Below, piece after piece: positions 23,266 through 32,198 of a stretch of 39,733 bases of DNA (the first letter of the stretch is position 1; each line of letters opens with the position of its first letter). The notes under the pieces are model-generated. The model made no database searches and was not told the DNA's origin. It worked only from the letters and a program-made list of their open reading frames with translations. The DNA lies in the NCBI GenBank assembly GCA_050010115.1, contig JBEKLQ010000025.1:1-39733 (forward strand). Reading direction: 5' to 3'. Source of the DNA: JAKACA01 sp050010115. GTDB taxonomy: Bacteria; Actinomycetota; Acidimicrobiia; Acidimicrobiales; Bog-793. The translations under genes and the position numbers were made by a program.

Positions 23266-24156
23266 GTGATCGTCCACCTCGTCGACGGAACCTACGAGCT
23301 CTTCCGGCAGTACTTCGGTCAGCGCCGCCAACCGCGAGAGGCGACCGATGGCAAAGAAGTGGGAGCCACCTGGGGCGTCGTCGGCTCGGTCGTCACGATG
23401 CTGGCCTCGGGAAAACGGCACATCGGAGTCGCGACGGATCACGTCATCGAGTCGTTCCGCAACGAGCTCTGGCCCGGGTACAAAACCGGGGCCGGGGTGG
23501 CTGCCGACCTGCTCGCCCAGTTCGGGCTCCTCGAGACTTCGCTTGCCGCTCTCGGCGTCATGGTGTGGCCGATGGTCGAGCTGGAGGCTGACGACGCCCT
23601 CGCATCAGCTGCAAGCATCGCCGCGGCCGATTCGAGGGTCGAGCAAGTCGCCATCTGGACGCCGGACAAGGACCTCGGCCAGTGCGTTCTCGAGCGTCGT
23701 GTCGTCCAGTTCGACCGCCGTAAGCGGACCCTGATCGACGCCGACGGCGTCCACGAGAAGTTCGGCGTGTGGCCGGCATCGATCCCGGACTGGTTGGCGC
23801 TCGTGGGTGACAGCGCGGATGGGTTTCCTGGCATCGCAGGCTGGGGGAAGCAGTCCGCGGCGACCGTCCTCGATCACTTCGGGCACATCGAGGACATTCC
23901 CCTCGACACGGCGAGGTGGGATCCGCAAGTGGCGCGCAAAGTGCGGGCGCCCGCCTTGGCGGCCAAGCTCGCCGAGGACTATGAACTGGCGCTGCTCTTC
24001 CGGGAGCTCGCCCGCCTTGTGGTCGAACCGTCCCTTCTCGGTTCCGTCGAGGAGCTCGAGTGGCACGGTCCCACGCCGGACTTCGAGACGGTTTGCGAGT
24101 ACTTGGGCGACCCCGGCATGTTCGAGCGGGCATCCGCGCTTGGACGAGGAACATGA
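23266..24156 (+). CDS. stand-alone 5'-3' exonuclease (FEN/Pol I N-domain family)
   Basis: 296 residues matching the 5'-nuclease domain without a polymerase. Metal-binding acidic residues are visible in order: D7 (HLVDGTYELFR), E105/E107-D109-D110 (VELEADDALA), D134 and D136 (WTPDKDLGQ), and D182 (ALVGDSADGFPGI), followed by the DNA-binding helix-hairpin element AGWGKQSAATVL (K196). Such enzymes remove flaps or primers, and many actinobacteria carry one next to Pol I activity elsewhere. The start is GTG 23266 after a GAGGAACGAAGG stretch. The stop overlaps the start of the next gene (ATGA at 24153-24156), which ties its translation to an exported phospholipase-like protein. Confidence 0.92.
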   Translation: MIVHLVDGTYELFRQYFGQRRQPREATDGKEVGATWGVVGSVVTMLASGKRHIGVATDHVIESFRNELWPGYKTGAGVAADLLAQFGLLETSLAALGVMVWPMVELEADDALASAASIAAADSRVEQVAIWTPDKDLGQCVLERRVVQFDRRKRTLIDADGVHEKFGVWPASIPDWLALVGDSADGFPGIAGWGKQSAATVLDHFGHIEDIPLDTARWDPQVARKVRAPALAAKLAEDYELALLFRELARLVVEPSLLGSVEELEWHGPTPDFETVCEYLGDPGMFERASALGRGT

Positions 24157-25556
24157 GTGGTCCGGGCGCGATGAGGATGTCGAGGCGAGCCCTCCTCGGC
24201 GGGCTGGTTGTAGGCGCGGGCGGCGTGGTGCTTGACGCATGCACGACGTCCACGGGCTCAGGCCACCAATCAACGAGCAGCACGGCGTGGCCGCCCACGA
24301 GCTCAGCCAGCTCCACGACCAAGACGACGCTTGCCGTCGGGTCGGCGCCGAACCCGAAGGCAGCGTTCGGGACGGATCAGCTCCCCCAGTTCGACCATCT
24401 GGTGGTTGTCATGATGGAGAACCACTCGTTCGACAACATGATCGGGATGGCCGGCCGAGGCGACGGGCTCACGCTCGGACCGGGCGGGCTCCCCACCAAC
24501 TCGAACCCCTACCCGCCGGCGCCGCGTCGACTGCGCTCGTTCCACATGCCGACGCCGTGCCAGACGCACTCGCCCAGCCAGGACTGGAACGCCACGCACG
24601 AGCAGTACGACAACGGGACCTGCCAGGGTTTTGTCACCTCGCCGTCGGGACCCGTGTCGATGGGCTACTTCACCGGCTACGACATGCCCTTCACCTACGG
24701 CCTGGCACGCACGTTCCCGATCGCGGACCGATGGTTCTGCTCGGCGATGGCACAGACGCTGCCCAACCGGAGGTACCTGTTGGCCGGGACGTCGCTCGGC
24801 CTCATCGACGACTCACTGCTGACGCCGCTCCCCCCGAACGGGACGATCCTCGACCAGTTCAACTCCTACGACATCTCGTGGAAGAACTACTACTCGAACC
24901 TGCCGAGCATCTACTGCTGGTTCGGCCTGTACGGCCAGAAGCCGATCGCGGACCACGTGGTCTCGGTCGACTCGTTCTTCGCCGACTGCGCCTCGGGGTC
25001 ACTCCCCTCGTTCTCGCTCGTCGACCCGAACTTCAACACGTCCTCAGAGGAGAACCCGCAGGATGTGCAGTACGGCGACGTGTTTCTCTCGACTGTGGTG
25101 AACGCCGTCCTTTCGTCACCGAAGTGGGACCGGACGCTCCTCGTGTGGACCTATGACGAGCACGGCGGTTACTACGATCACGTCCCGCCGCCGGCCGCTC
25201 CGCTCCCCGACGACGTGCCGCCCGATCTCAAGCCGGGCGACGTCCCCGGTCGTTTCGACCGGTTCGGCTTCCGCGTGCCTGCCGGCCTGGTCAGCCCGTA
25301 TGCGAAGAAGGACTTTGTCTCACACACCGTCTACGACCACACGTCGGTGCTCAAGCTGTGCGAGATCAAATGGAATTTGCCGGCGCTCACCCACCGGGAC
25401 GCGGCAGCGAACGACATCTTGGACATGGTCGACTTCGAGAGCTCGCCGGTGTTCCTGACGCCGCCCCGCATGCCGGCGGCGGCCAACCCGGCACTGCGCA
25501 ACAGCTGCTCGCCGGCTACAGCCGGCGGCGTCCCGCCGACCGCCGTCATCGGCTAG
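24153..25556 (+). CDS. Tat-exported phosphoesterase (phospholipase C / acid phosphatase family)
   Basis: 467 residues of the PF04185 phosphoesterase family, which hydrolyses phospholipid or other phosphoesters outside the cell. The twin-arginine region MRMSRRALLGGLVVGAGG ends in a lipobox-like LDAC (Cys about residue 30), so it is likely a Tat lipoprotein. A Ser/Thr-rich linker follows. Catalytic blocks are VVVMMENHSFDNMIG (metal/nucleophile region), NWxTHEQ-like WNATHEQYDNG, LLVWTYDEHGGYYDHVPPP, and DHTSVLKLCEIKWNLP near the end. The start at ATG 24153 overlaps the exonuclease stop; ATG 24171 is an alternative. Substrate not known. Confidence 0.93.
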   Translation: MSGPGAMRMSRRALLGGLVVGAGGVVLDACTTSTGSGHQSTSSTAWPPTSSASSTTKTTLAVGSAPNPKAAFGTDQLPQFDHLVVVMMENHSFDNMIGMAGRGDGLTLGPGGLPTNSNPYPPAPRRLRSFHMPTPCQTHSPSQDWNATHEQYDNGTCQGFVTSPSGPVSMGYFTGYDMPFTYGLARTFPIADRWFCSAMAQTLPNRRYLLAGTSLGLIDDSLLTPLPPNGTILDQFNSYDISWKNYYSNLPSIYCWFGLYGQKPIADHVVSVDSFFADCASGSLPSFSLVDPNFNTSSEENPQDVQYGDVFLSTVVNAVLSSPKWDRTLLVWTYDEHGGYYDHVPPPAAPLPDDVPPDLKPGDVPGRFDRFGFRVPAGLVSPYAKKDFVSHTVYDHTSVLKLCEIKWNLPALTHRDAAANDILDMVDFESSPVFLTPPRMPAAANPALRNSCSPATAGGVPPTAVIG

Positions 25557-25680
25557 GTCGCTGCGTCGACCGGCCACGCGGCGCAGTGGCCTGTCGACTC
25601 GTCAGCGGCGGCACCGCCGGTGTGGGTGAGCACCGGGTTCGCCACCCGAAGTCCGGCCACCGCCGGGCATCAGGCGCCCG

Positions 25681-25708
25681 GTTGAGTCCTCACCGTTGAG
25701 TCCTTACC
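25681..25708. repeat. 14-bp tandem duplication at the 3' end of the lipoprotein gene
   Basis: GTTGAGTCCTCACC is followed immediately by GTTGAGTCCTTACC. The one-base difference makes the TAA stop (minus strand, 25706-25704) of the lipoprotein gene lie in the right copy, so the duplication touches the gene end. The intergenic 25557-25680 shows only a small GC hairpin and no gene. Confidence 0.6.
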
Positions 25709-26339
25709 AGCCACTTCCGCCGGAAGCCGCCGTGGTCGTGGTGGCGCCGCCATAGCCTGGGGAAGAAGCCGAGGTGCTTGTCGTGGTGCTCCCGCTGGTA
25801 GAGCCGGTCGTGGCGACGGACCAGTTCGGGATCCCCTTGCCGTTGTCCTGCCCGGCCTTGGTGTCGCCGGAGAAGGTGTAGAGCGGCTTTCCGTTGTAGG
25901 CCACCTGGATATCGCCTCCCGGCCGTGTCACGGTGCTCAGGCCGCTCATGTTGGCGAGATGCTCACCGGAGGGTACGAGCAGCGGAGGCCACGACGAGGT
26001 GCAATGGCCTGTGCAGGCGATTACGCCCGGCTTGTCCAAGGAGTAGGTGTAGAGGGTGAAGCCTTGCGCATCAACAAGCGCCGTCCCGACTCCGGAGACG
26101 CTGGCGGTCTTGACCACGATGGAATCGGTCGCGCCCGTGGTGGGCGTAGACGACGTCGCCTGAGTGGTCGGCGTCGTGGAGTTGCCGGCGTTGGCCGAAG
26201 GGCTGGAGGAGCCGCAGGCAGCTGCGGTCAGGATGACGCCGGCCAGCGCACCGACGACCTTTGCTGTTCGCGTCAGGCGGCCCCGGCTCGGCTCGACCAG
26301 CTCGCTGCTCAGATGGGAATCGGCCTTCGGTCGAGACAT
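25704..26339 (-). CDS. secreted lipoprotein, COG4315 / Lipoprotein_15 repeat family
   Basis: 211 residues. A lipoprotein signal (VVGALAGVILTAAAC) is followed by a Thr/Ser-rich spacer and two copies of the small repeat family of PF03640. The first reads LVDAQGFTLYTYSLDKPG...CTGHCTSSWPPLL (a CxxxC pair and WPP hallmark), the second IQVAYNGKPLYTFSGDTKAG. The C-terminus is a Ser/Thr/Gly-rich tail. The biochemical role of the family is unknown; some members are found with electron-transfer or copper proteins. ATG 26339 is chosen because AAGGAG lies 8 nt upstream; it is 2 bp beyond the corA stop, so the two genes are co-transcribed. Confidence 0.88.
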   Translation of the reverse strand: MSRPKADSHLSSELVEPSRGRLTRTAKVVGALAGVILTAAACGSSSPSANAGNSTTPTTQATSSTPTTGATDSIVVKTASVSGVGTALVDAQGFTLYTYSLDKPGVIACTGHCTSSWPPLLVPSGEHLANMSGLSTVTRPGGDIQVAYNGKPLYTFSGDTKAGQDNGKGIPNWSVATTGSTSGSTTTSTSASSPGYGGATTTTAASGGSGW

Positions 26340-26341
26340 GC

Positions 26342-27367
26342 TCACGGCTCCTTGTCAACGGCTTGCAAGCGATACGGCGGAGAGACCGTTGGAGATTGCG
26401 ACTTCGGGCCGAGCCACCCGCGTTTCCGGAACAAGTAGAGGAGCGCGATCACAGCCACTGCCTCACTCCCGAGACCGGCGACCACGAACACGCCGCTCCC
26501 CCCGATATGTGAGACGAGCCAGGCGAAGTTCTGCCCGAAGAAGCCCGTGAGGAACGACAACGGCAAGAAGATCGTGGCGATGATCGCCAGTTGCTTCATC
26601 ACCTCGTTCAGCCGGTTGGACACCGTCGACAGATGGGTGTCCACGGCGCTCGTGAGCAGGTCACGGTAGCTGTCGACCAGGTCGCTCAGCCGGATGAGGT
26701 GGTCATACAGGTCGCGGAAATAGCGCTCGGCCTCCTCGGTCATGCCGGGGAGATCCGATGATCCGGCGAGCAGCGTCGCCATCATGTCCCGCTCGGGCGT
26801 GATGAGCTTTCGCAGCGACACGAGCTGCCGCTTCATCGCGAACAGGGTGCCCATCTGTGCCTCGGTCGGCTGAGCGAGGATCGCCTCTTCCAGCTCGTCG
26901 ATCTCGTCGTCGAAACGAGCCATCATCGGGAAGTAGCTGTCCACGAGGGCGTCGGCGATCCGGTACAGCAGCATCACGGTGCTCGGGGCCGCATGGTGTC
27001 GCCAGACGGCGGCTCGACTCCGCACCTCATCCATTGTCTTCGAACCCCCCTGGCGAACAGTGACGATGTAGTGCTCCGCGTACAAGCAGTGGACCTCGAG
27101 CGACCCCCTCCCGTCATCGGCGGCACCGTAGATCACGAGCTGGGCGAAGTCGTCGTACTGCTCGACCTTCGGACGCTGGCCAAAATGCTCGGCGTCCTCG
27201 ATTGCAAGTGGATGGAAGTGGAAGAGATCGGACAACCAGACGAGCCCGCTGGCATCAAGGTCGAGCAGGTCGAGCCAAAAGGGGCCGGCCCCGCCGAGCG
27301 CTGCTTCGACCAACTCCTTCGTTGCCGGGACCGAGGTCCCATCGGGTCCGAGCAGAGTGGCTTCCAT
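26342..27367 (-). CDS. CorA-family magnesium/cobalt transporter
   Basis: 341 residues, a divalent-cation channel of the CorA/MIT superfamily in the inner membrane. The long cytoplasmic domain contains PLAIEDAEHFGQRPKVEQYDDF (family hallmark) and a long helix, and two C-terminal membrane helices follow. The loop motif normally GMN is GQN here (about residues 278-280, TGFFGQNFAWL), a substitution common in a subgroup of actinobacterial CorA-like proteins; cation preference may differ. A basic tail RKRGWLGP closes it. It is followed by the COG4315 lipoprotein with almost no gap. There is no magnesium riboswitch in front. Confidence 0.93.
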   Translation of the reverse strand: MEATLLGPDGTSVPATKELVEAALGGAGPFWLDLLDLDASGLVWLSDLFHFHPLAIEDAEHFGQRPKVEQYDDFAQLVIYGAADDGRGSLEVHCLYAEHYIVTVRQGGSKTMDEVRSRAAVWRHHAAPSTVMLLYRIADALVDSYFPMMARFDDEIDELEEAILAQPTEAQMGTLFAMKRQLVSLRKLITPERDMMATLLAGSSDLPGMTEEAERYFRDLYDHLIRLSDLVDSYRDLLTSAVDTHLSTVSNRLNEVMKQLAIIATIFLPLSFLTGFFGQNFAWLVSHIGGSGVFVVAGLGSEAVAVIALLYLFRKRGWLGPKSQSPTVSPPYRLQAVDKEP

Positions 27368-27410
27368 GCCCGCGATTCTGGCGGGCAGAAGTCCGGTAGG
27401 CGCGGACCCG

Positions 27411-27695
27411 TCAGCCTGGGTGCGCCGGCAGTACCTGCCCGGTCACCTCACCGAGGCCGATCGTCGCTCGACCGGGCCCGGGCGCCGTGCCGCGGATCGT
27501 GACGACGTCGCCGTCGGAGAGGAACGATCGTTCTGAGCCATCGTCCAGGTGCACGGGGTGCTGGCCGTTCCAGCTCAGCTCGAGGAAGGAGCCCCGTTCG
27601 TGCCCGACGGACGGGCGGTGTGCCACTGGCTCGCGAGCTCGGAGGAGCCCTTGCCTCTGGAGCGAGGTCGCGAGTGCCATTAGCCTCGCCGGCAA
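27411..27695 (-). pseudogene. C-terminal remnant of fumarylacetoacetase
   Basis: Only the last roughly 65-80 residues of a fumarylacetoacetase (tyrosine catabolism, last step) can be read. GSFLELSWNGQHPVHLDDG, then FLSDGDVVTIRGTAPG and ATIGLGEVTGQVLPAHPG align with the family's GSMLELSWKG...LLDGDEVIITGxCxG...GxCxGKVLPA. The N-terminal 300-plus residues and the catalytic metal site are missing, no ribosome site is present, and the upstream part of the frame runs into the start of the divergent FAD-oxidase gene. I therefore call it a truncated relic, probably left when the neighbouring operon was inserted or rearranged. Confidence 0.65.
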
Positions 27696-29119
27696 TGATC
27701 CCGACCGACGAGCTCGTGACGCGGCTCGTGTCCATCGTCGGCGACGGCGCGGTCCTTCACGGTGGAGCCGTCTCTGAGGATCTCCAGCACGACGAAGGGC
27801 TCATCTCGGTCCCGACGATGCCAGCCGCCGTGGTGATGCCGCACTCGACCCACCAGGTCGCCGCGATCGTGTCGCTCGCGAACGAGGTCGGCGTACCGAT
27901 AACCGCCCGGGGCAGCGCCACAGGGCTGTCCGGGGGTTGCGTGCCGGTGCCCGGCGGTATCGTCGTGTCGTTTTCTCGAATGAACCGCCTGATCGAGATC
28001 GACGAGGCAAACCACGTGGCGGTCGTGCAGCCGGGGCTGACGCTGAGGGATCTGGAGGTGGCGCTCCGGCCCAAGGGGCTCGTCTATCCCGTGTACCCGG
28101 GCGAGATGAGCGCATCGCTCGGTGGCAACGTGAACACGAACGCCGGCGGCATGCGGGCCGTCCGTTACGGCGTGACCCGCCACCACGTCCTCGGCCTCGA
28201 GATGGTGCTGGGTACCGGGAGGGTGATCCGCTCCGGCGGCAAGTATGTGAAGTCCTCGACCGGCTACGACCTGACCCAGATCGTCGTGGGCTCGGAAGGC
28301 ACGCTGGCCCTCGTCACCGAGGTCATCGTGAAGCTTCATCCGCTGCTCCGGCACTCGGCGACCGTGCTCGCGCCGTTCGGTTCGCTCGACGGCGTGACCG
28401 GTGCGATACCGACGATCGTCGGGAGCGCGCTCGCCCCGACGATTCTCGAGTACATCGACATGCTTACGATGGCCTCGATCACGGCGAGCGAGGGCCTCGA
28501 TCTCGGTATCCCCGAGGAGATCCGCCGGCAGGCGGCCGCCTACCTCGTCGTCGTGCTCGAGCAGCGGACGGCCGCCCGCGTCGACGAGGATGTCGAAGCG
28601 CTCGCGCTGCTGCTCGGAGATGCCGGCGCCCACGACGTGTTCGTGCTCCCTGGGCTGGCGGCGGCATCACTGATCCGCGCGCGGGAGCGGGCCTTTTTCG
28701 TGGCTAAGGCGTCGGGCGCCAACGAGATTGTCGACGTTGTCGTGCCGAGGGCCCGTATCGCCGAGTACCTCGACCTCGTGAGCAAGCTCGCAGCGGAGCA
28801 CGGGTGCTTCTCGGTCGGGTGCGGGCACGCGGGCGACGGCAACATCCATCTGTCGGTCTTCCAGCCCGACGAGGAGATCCGGGACCGTTTCCTCCTCGAG
28901 CTGTTCCGGGCTGCGATGGCACTCGGTGGCGCCATCTCGGGCGAACATGGGATCGGTACCGCCAAGCAGTCAGCGTTCCTGCGCCTGGAGGACCCGGGGC
29001 GGATCGAGCTCATGCGCGCGATCAAGGCCGCGTTCGACCCGCGCGGCATTCTCAACCCCGACAAGGTGTTCGGCGTGCTTGCCGACCACGGCCGGCATAC
29101 CGAGGAGGACAGACCGTGA
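27695..29119 (+). CDS. FAD-linked oxidase, GlcD / D-2-hydroxyacid dehydrogenase type
   Basis: 474 residues of the vanillyl-alcohol-oxidase/GlcD family. It oxidises a 2-hydroxyacid (glycolate or D-lactate are the known ones) to a 2-oxoacid with FAD. PITARGSATGLSGGCVPV forms the FAD pyrophosphate loop, GEMSASLGGNVNTNAGGMRA and YDLTQIVVGSEGTLALVTE are the standard blocks, the metal/substrate motif GHAGDGNIHLSVF is present, and HGIGTAKQSAFL with FDPRGILNPDKVF ends the protein. Start ATG 27695 has no strong ribosome site. The stop overlaps the next gene's GTG (GTGA), so it is translationally coupled to the TPP enzyme, suggesting the 2-oxoacid product is the next enzyme's substrate. Confidence 0.92.
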   Translation: MIPTDELVTRLVSIVGDGAVLHGGAVSEDLQHDEGLISVPTMPAAVVMPHSTHQVAAIVSLANEVGVPITARGSATGLSGGCVPVPGGIVVSFSRMNRLIEIDEANHVAVVQPGLTLRDLEVALRPKGLVYPVYPGEMSASLGGNVNTNAGGMRAVRYGVTRHHVLGLEMVLGTGRVIRSGGKYVKSSTGYDLTQIVVGSEGTLALVTEVIVKLHPLLRHSATVLAPFGSLDGVTGAIPTIVGSALAPTILEYIDMLTMASITASEGLDLGIPEEIRRQAAAYLVVVLEQRTAARVDEDVEALALLLGDAGAHDVFVLPGLAAASLIRARERAFFVAKASGANEIVDVVVPRARIAEYLDLVSKLAAEHGCFSVGCGHAGDGNIHLSVFQPDEEIRDRFLLELFRAAMALGGAISGEHGIGTAKQSAFLRLEDPGRIELMRAIKAAFDPRGILNPDKVFGVLADHGRHTEEDRP

Positions 29120-30693
29120 AGGGAGCAGAAGCACTACTGAGGACGTTGGCGGTCTCCGGGGTCGACACGTGTTTCATGAACCCGGGGACATCCGAGATGC
29201 ACTTCGTCGCCAGCCTCGACGCTGTGCCGGCGGTGCGACCGGTGCTGGCGCTGTTCGAAGGTGTCGTCACGGGGGCCGCTGACGGCTACGGGCGCATGGC
29301 GGACCGGCCAGCCACCACCTTGTTGCATCTCGGGCCAGGCCTGGCCAACGGTCTCGCCAACCTGCACAACGCCAGGAGGGGCAAGTCCCCCCTCGTCAAC
29401 ATCGTCGGCGACCACGCCACTTACCACAAAGCGTTCGACGCCCCCCTCGAGACCGACATCGAGAGTCTGGCCCGTCCCATGTCGGGCTGGTACCGGTCGA
29501 GCGCCGGTCCGGCCGATATCGTCCGCGATGCCGCTGACGCCGTGGCCGCCGCGTACGGACCGCCATATCGGGTGGCAACGCTCGTCCTCCCAGCGGATGT
29601 CTCCTGGCTCGATACCGACGCGTCCGTGCCCGCGACCGTTCCGGACGTCGTACGGCAGGCGGGACGGCGCGCAGCCGTCGACGACGGCGTCATCGCCGAG
29701 ATCGCCCGCGTGCTCCGCTCCGGGGAGCCGGCGGCGCTGCTGCTCGGCACCTCGGCGGTCCGCGAGCCCGGGCTGGTAGCCGCCAGCAGGGTTGCCGAGC
29801 ACGCCGGAGCGAAGCTCCTGGCGGAGTCGTTCCCGGGGCGCATGGAGCGGGGGGCCGGGTTGCCGGCACCGGAGCGCATCGCCTACCTCGCCGAGTTCGC
29901 CATGGCTCAGATGGCAGGCCTCCGCCATCTCGTCCTCGCCGACGCCCGCTCCCCCGTGTCAGCTTTCGCCTACCCGGGCAAACCGAGCGACCTCGTGCCC
30001 GACGGCTGCGAGGTGCACCTGCTCGCGGGTGAGGCGGACGACGCGGTCGCCGCGCTCGAAGCACTGGCGGATCTGCTCGGTGCCCCTGCAGATGCCGCCC
30101 GCCGCGTGCCGGCGGGACGCCCTGACCTGCCGACTGGAGCCCTCACGCCGGCGAGCGTGTCGGCCGCCATCGGCGCGCTGCTGCCAGAGCACGCCATCGT
30201 GTCCGACGAGGCGATCACCGGCGCGATCTACCTGCCGGGGGCAACCGAAGGAGCGCCTCCCCACGACCTGTTGTCGCTCACGGGCAACTCGATCGGCCAA
30301 GGGTTGCCGCTCGCGACGGGAGCTGCAGTGGCTTGCCCGGATCGGCCTGTGCTCGCGGTGCAAGCGGACGGCAGCGCCATGTACACGATCCAGGCGCTGT
30401 GGACCCAGGCCCGGGAGAGCCTCGACGTGACGACTGTCATCTTGGACAACGGGTCGTATGCCATCTTGAACATCGAGCTGGGCCGCGTCGGCGCGGACGC
30501 CGGCGGTCCGGCCGCTCGCTCGATGCTCGAGATCGGAAGGCCAGACCTGGATTTTGTGGCACTGTCCGAAGGCATGGGCGTGCCTGCCACCCGGGCGGAG
30601 ACCGCCGACGAGCTGACCAAGGCGCTCGGGGAGTCGTTCGCCACCGCCGGCCCTCACCTCATCCAGGCAGTGCTGCCGCGCGGAGGCTTATAA
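29116..30693 (+). CDS. thiamine-pyrophosphate enzyme (acetolactate synthase large-subunit-like)
   Basis: 525 residues of the ThDP decarboxylase/carboligase superfamily. The conserved Glu that activates the cofactor is E48 in LALFEGVVTGAADGYGRM. The ThDP-Mg site is near VQADGSAMYTIQALW through VILDNGSYAIL, a QADGS variant of the usual GDGS. The N-terminal FMNPGTSEMHFVASLDAV is typical of the group usually annotated as acetolactate synthase large subunit but lacking a regulatory subunit partner. A true IlvB role is unlikely, and benzoylformate-decarboxylase-like or other 2-oxoacid decarboxylase/carboligase activity fits the neighbour (2-hydroxyacid oxidase) better. AGGAGGAC lies just before GTG 29116, which overlaps the previous stop. 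Confidence 0.88.
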   Translation: MKGAEALLRTLAVSGVDTCFMNPGTSEMHFVASLDAVPAVRPVLALFEGVVTGAADGYGRMADRPATTLLHLGPGLANGLANLHNARRGKSPLVNIVGDHATYHKAFDAPLETDIESLARPMSGWYRSSAGPADIVRDAADAVAAAYGPPYRVATLVLPADVSWLDTDASVPATVPDVVRQAGRRAAVDDGVIAEIARVLRSGEPAALLLGTSAVREPGLVAASRVAEHAGAKLLAESFPGRMERGAGLPAPERIAYLAEFAMAQMAGLRHLVLADARSPVSAFAYPGKPSDLVPDGCEVHLLAGEADDAVAALEALADLLGAPADAARRVPAGRPDLPTGALTPASVSAAIGALLPEHAIVSDEAITGAIYLPGATEGAPPHDLLSLTGNSIGQGLPLATGAAVACPDRPVLAVQADGSAMYTIQALWTQARESLDVTTVILDNGSYAILNIELGRVGADAGGPAARSMLEIGRPDLDFVALSEGMGVPATRAETADELTKALGESFATAGPHLIQAVLPRGGL

Positions 30694-30695
30694 GC

Positions 30696-32198
30696 GTGGA
30701 AGCCGCCCGGGAGGTCGGGGCAGTGGTGATCGGGGCGGGTTTCTCGGGGATCGGCGCTTCGATCGCCCTGCAGCGACAAGGCATCGACCATGTCGTGCTG
30801 GAGGCGGCCGACGACGTCGGCGGCACGTGGCGTGACAATCAGTACCCCGGCTGCCGTTGCGACGTGCCATCGCACTTGTACTCGTTCTCCTTCGCCCCGA
30901 ACCCGGAGTGGTCGACCACCTACGCGGCCCAGCCGGAGATCTGGGCCTACCTGCGCGACTGCGCGGAGCGTTACGGCGTAATGGAGCGATGCCGGTTTGG
31001 CCACGAGGTGCTCGAGGCGACCTGGGACGACGAGGCGTCTCGCTGGATCGTGAGCACCACGCAGGGGCGGTTCGCTGCGGCCACGCTGATCGGGGCCTAC
31101 GGACCGCTCTCGTCACCCAAGGTGCCGGACATCGAGGGCCTCGACCGCTTCGGCGGGCGGTGGCTGCACTCGGCTCAGTGGGTGGCCGCCGACCTGCTGG
31201 AGGGCCAGCGTGTGGCAGTCATCGGCACCGGGGCTTCCGCGGTGCAGATCGTCCCCCAGATCCAGCCCAACGTCGCCCACCTCACCGTCTTCCAGCGGAC
31301 GCCGCCGTGGGTGCTGCCACACACCAACCGGGACATCCGGCCCGTCGAGCGGGCGATCTACCGGCGGGTTCCTGCGGCGCAAAGAGCCGTCAGGACCGGT
31401 GTCTACTGGTTGCGCGAGCTGTTCGCGATCGGGCTTTGCCGCACACCACGCCGCCTCGAGACCGTCCGCAAGATCGGCGTCAAGCACCTCGAATCCCAGG
31501 TCACTGATCCCGTCCTCCGCCAGAAACTCCTGCCGAGCTACACGCCGGGCTGCAAGCGGATCACGATCGCCAACGACTACTACCCTGCCATCGGCGAGGC
31601 GAACGTCTCGCTCGAGACGGCGCCGATCAGCCACCTCGACGAGTCCGGCATCGTGATGTCCGACGGCCGCCGCATCGCCGCTGACACCGTCGTGCTGGCG
31701 ACGGGCTTCCACGTCACGGACCACCCGATGGCCTCGCGAATCCGGGGCCGTGACGGCCGCTCGATCGCCGAGGTCTGGGAGCGCGACGGCATGCAGGCCT
31801 ACTTGGGAACGACCGTGACTGGCTTCCCGAACTGTTTCTTGCTCGCCGGACCGAACACCGGGATCGGCCACACTTCGCTGGTCGTGATGATCGAGGCTCA
31901 GCTGCGGTACGTGGCGGCCGCGTTGCGCGAGCGCGATCGCAGGGGAGCCGCCACCGTCGAGGTCACGCCCGCAGCGCAGGCGGCGTTCGTGGAGCGCGTC
32001 AGCCGGCGCATGGTCCGCACCGTCTGGACGACCGGTGGGTGCCGGAGCTGGTACCTCGACAGTCACGGCCGTAACACGACGTTGTGGCCGGACTTCACTT
32101 GGCGCTTCGTACTGGACACGCGGCGGTTCAACGCGTCAGGGCACCGCTTCGGCTACTCGGCCGGGAGCCGCCGGCCGGAGCCGGCTCAGTCGGTCTGA
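30696..32198 (+). CDS. Baeyer-Villiger-type flavin monooxygenase
   Basis: 500 residues, FAD/NADPH monooxygenase. The first Rossmann motif is GAGFSG (residues 13-18), followed by GGTWRDNQYPGCRCDVPSHLYS, a hallmark of the class. The BVMO fingerprint FxGxxxHxxxW is intact as FGGRWLHSAQW (F152, G154, H158, W162). The second Rossmann motif is GTGASAVQIVPQI. LATGFHVTD and GPNTGIGHTSLV complete the family pattern. It inserts oxygen next to a carbonyl to give an ester or lactone; the ketone substrate is unknown. The start GTG 30696 (2 bp after the TPP enzyme stop) has GGAGG 10 nt upstream, so all three genes form one operon. Confidence 0.93.
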   Translation: MEAAREVGAVVIGAGFSGIGASIALQRQGIDHVVLEAADDVGGTWRDNQYPGCRCDVPSHLYSFSFAPNPEWSTTYAAQPEIWAYLRDCAERYGVMERCRFGHEVLEATWDDEASRWIVSTTQGRFAAATLIGAYGPLSSPKVPDIEGLDRFGGRWLHSAQWVAADLLEGQRVAVIGTGASAVQIVPQIQPNVAHLTVFQRTPPWVLPHTNRDIRPVERAIYRRVPAAQRAVRTGVYWLRELFAIGLCRTPRRLETVRKIGVKHLESQVTDPVLRQKLLPSYTPGCKRITIANDYYPAIGEANVSLETAPISHLDESGIVMSDGRRIAADTVVLATGFHVTDHPMASRIRGRDGRSIAEVWERDGMQAYLGTTVTGFPNCFLLAGPNTGIGHTSLVVMIEAQLRYVAAALRERDRRGAATVEVTPAAQAAFVERVSRRMVRTVWTTGGCRSWYLDSHGRNTTLWPDFTWRFVLDTRRFNASGHRFGYSAGSRRPEPAQSV

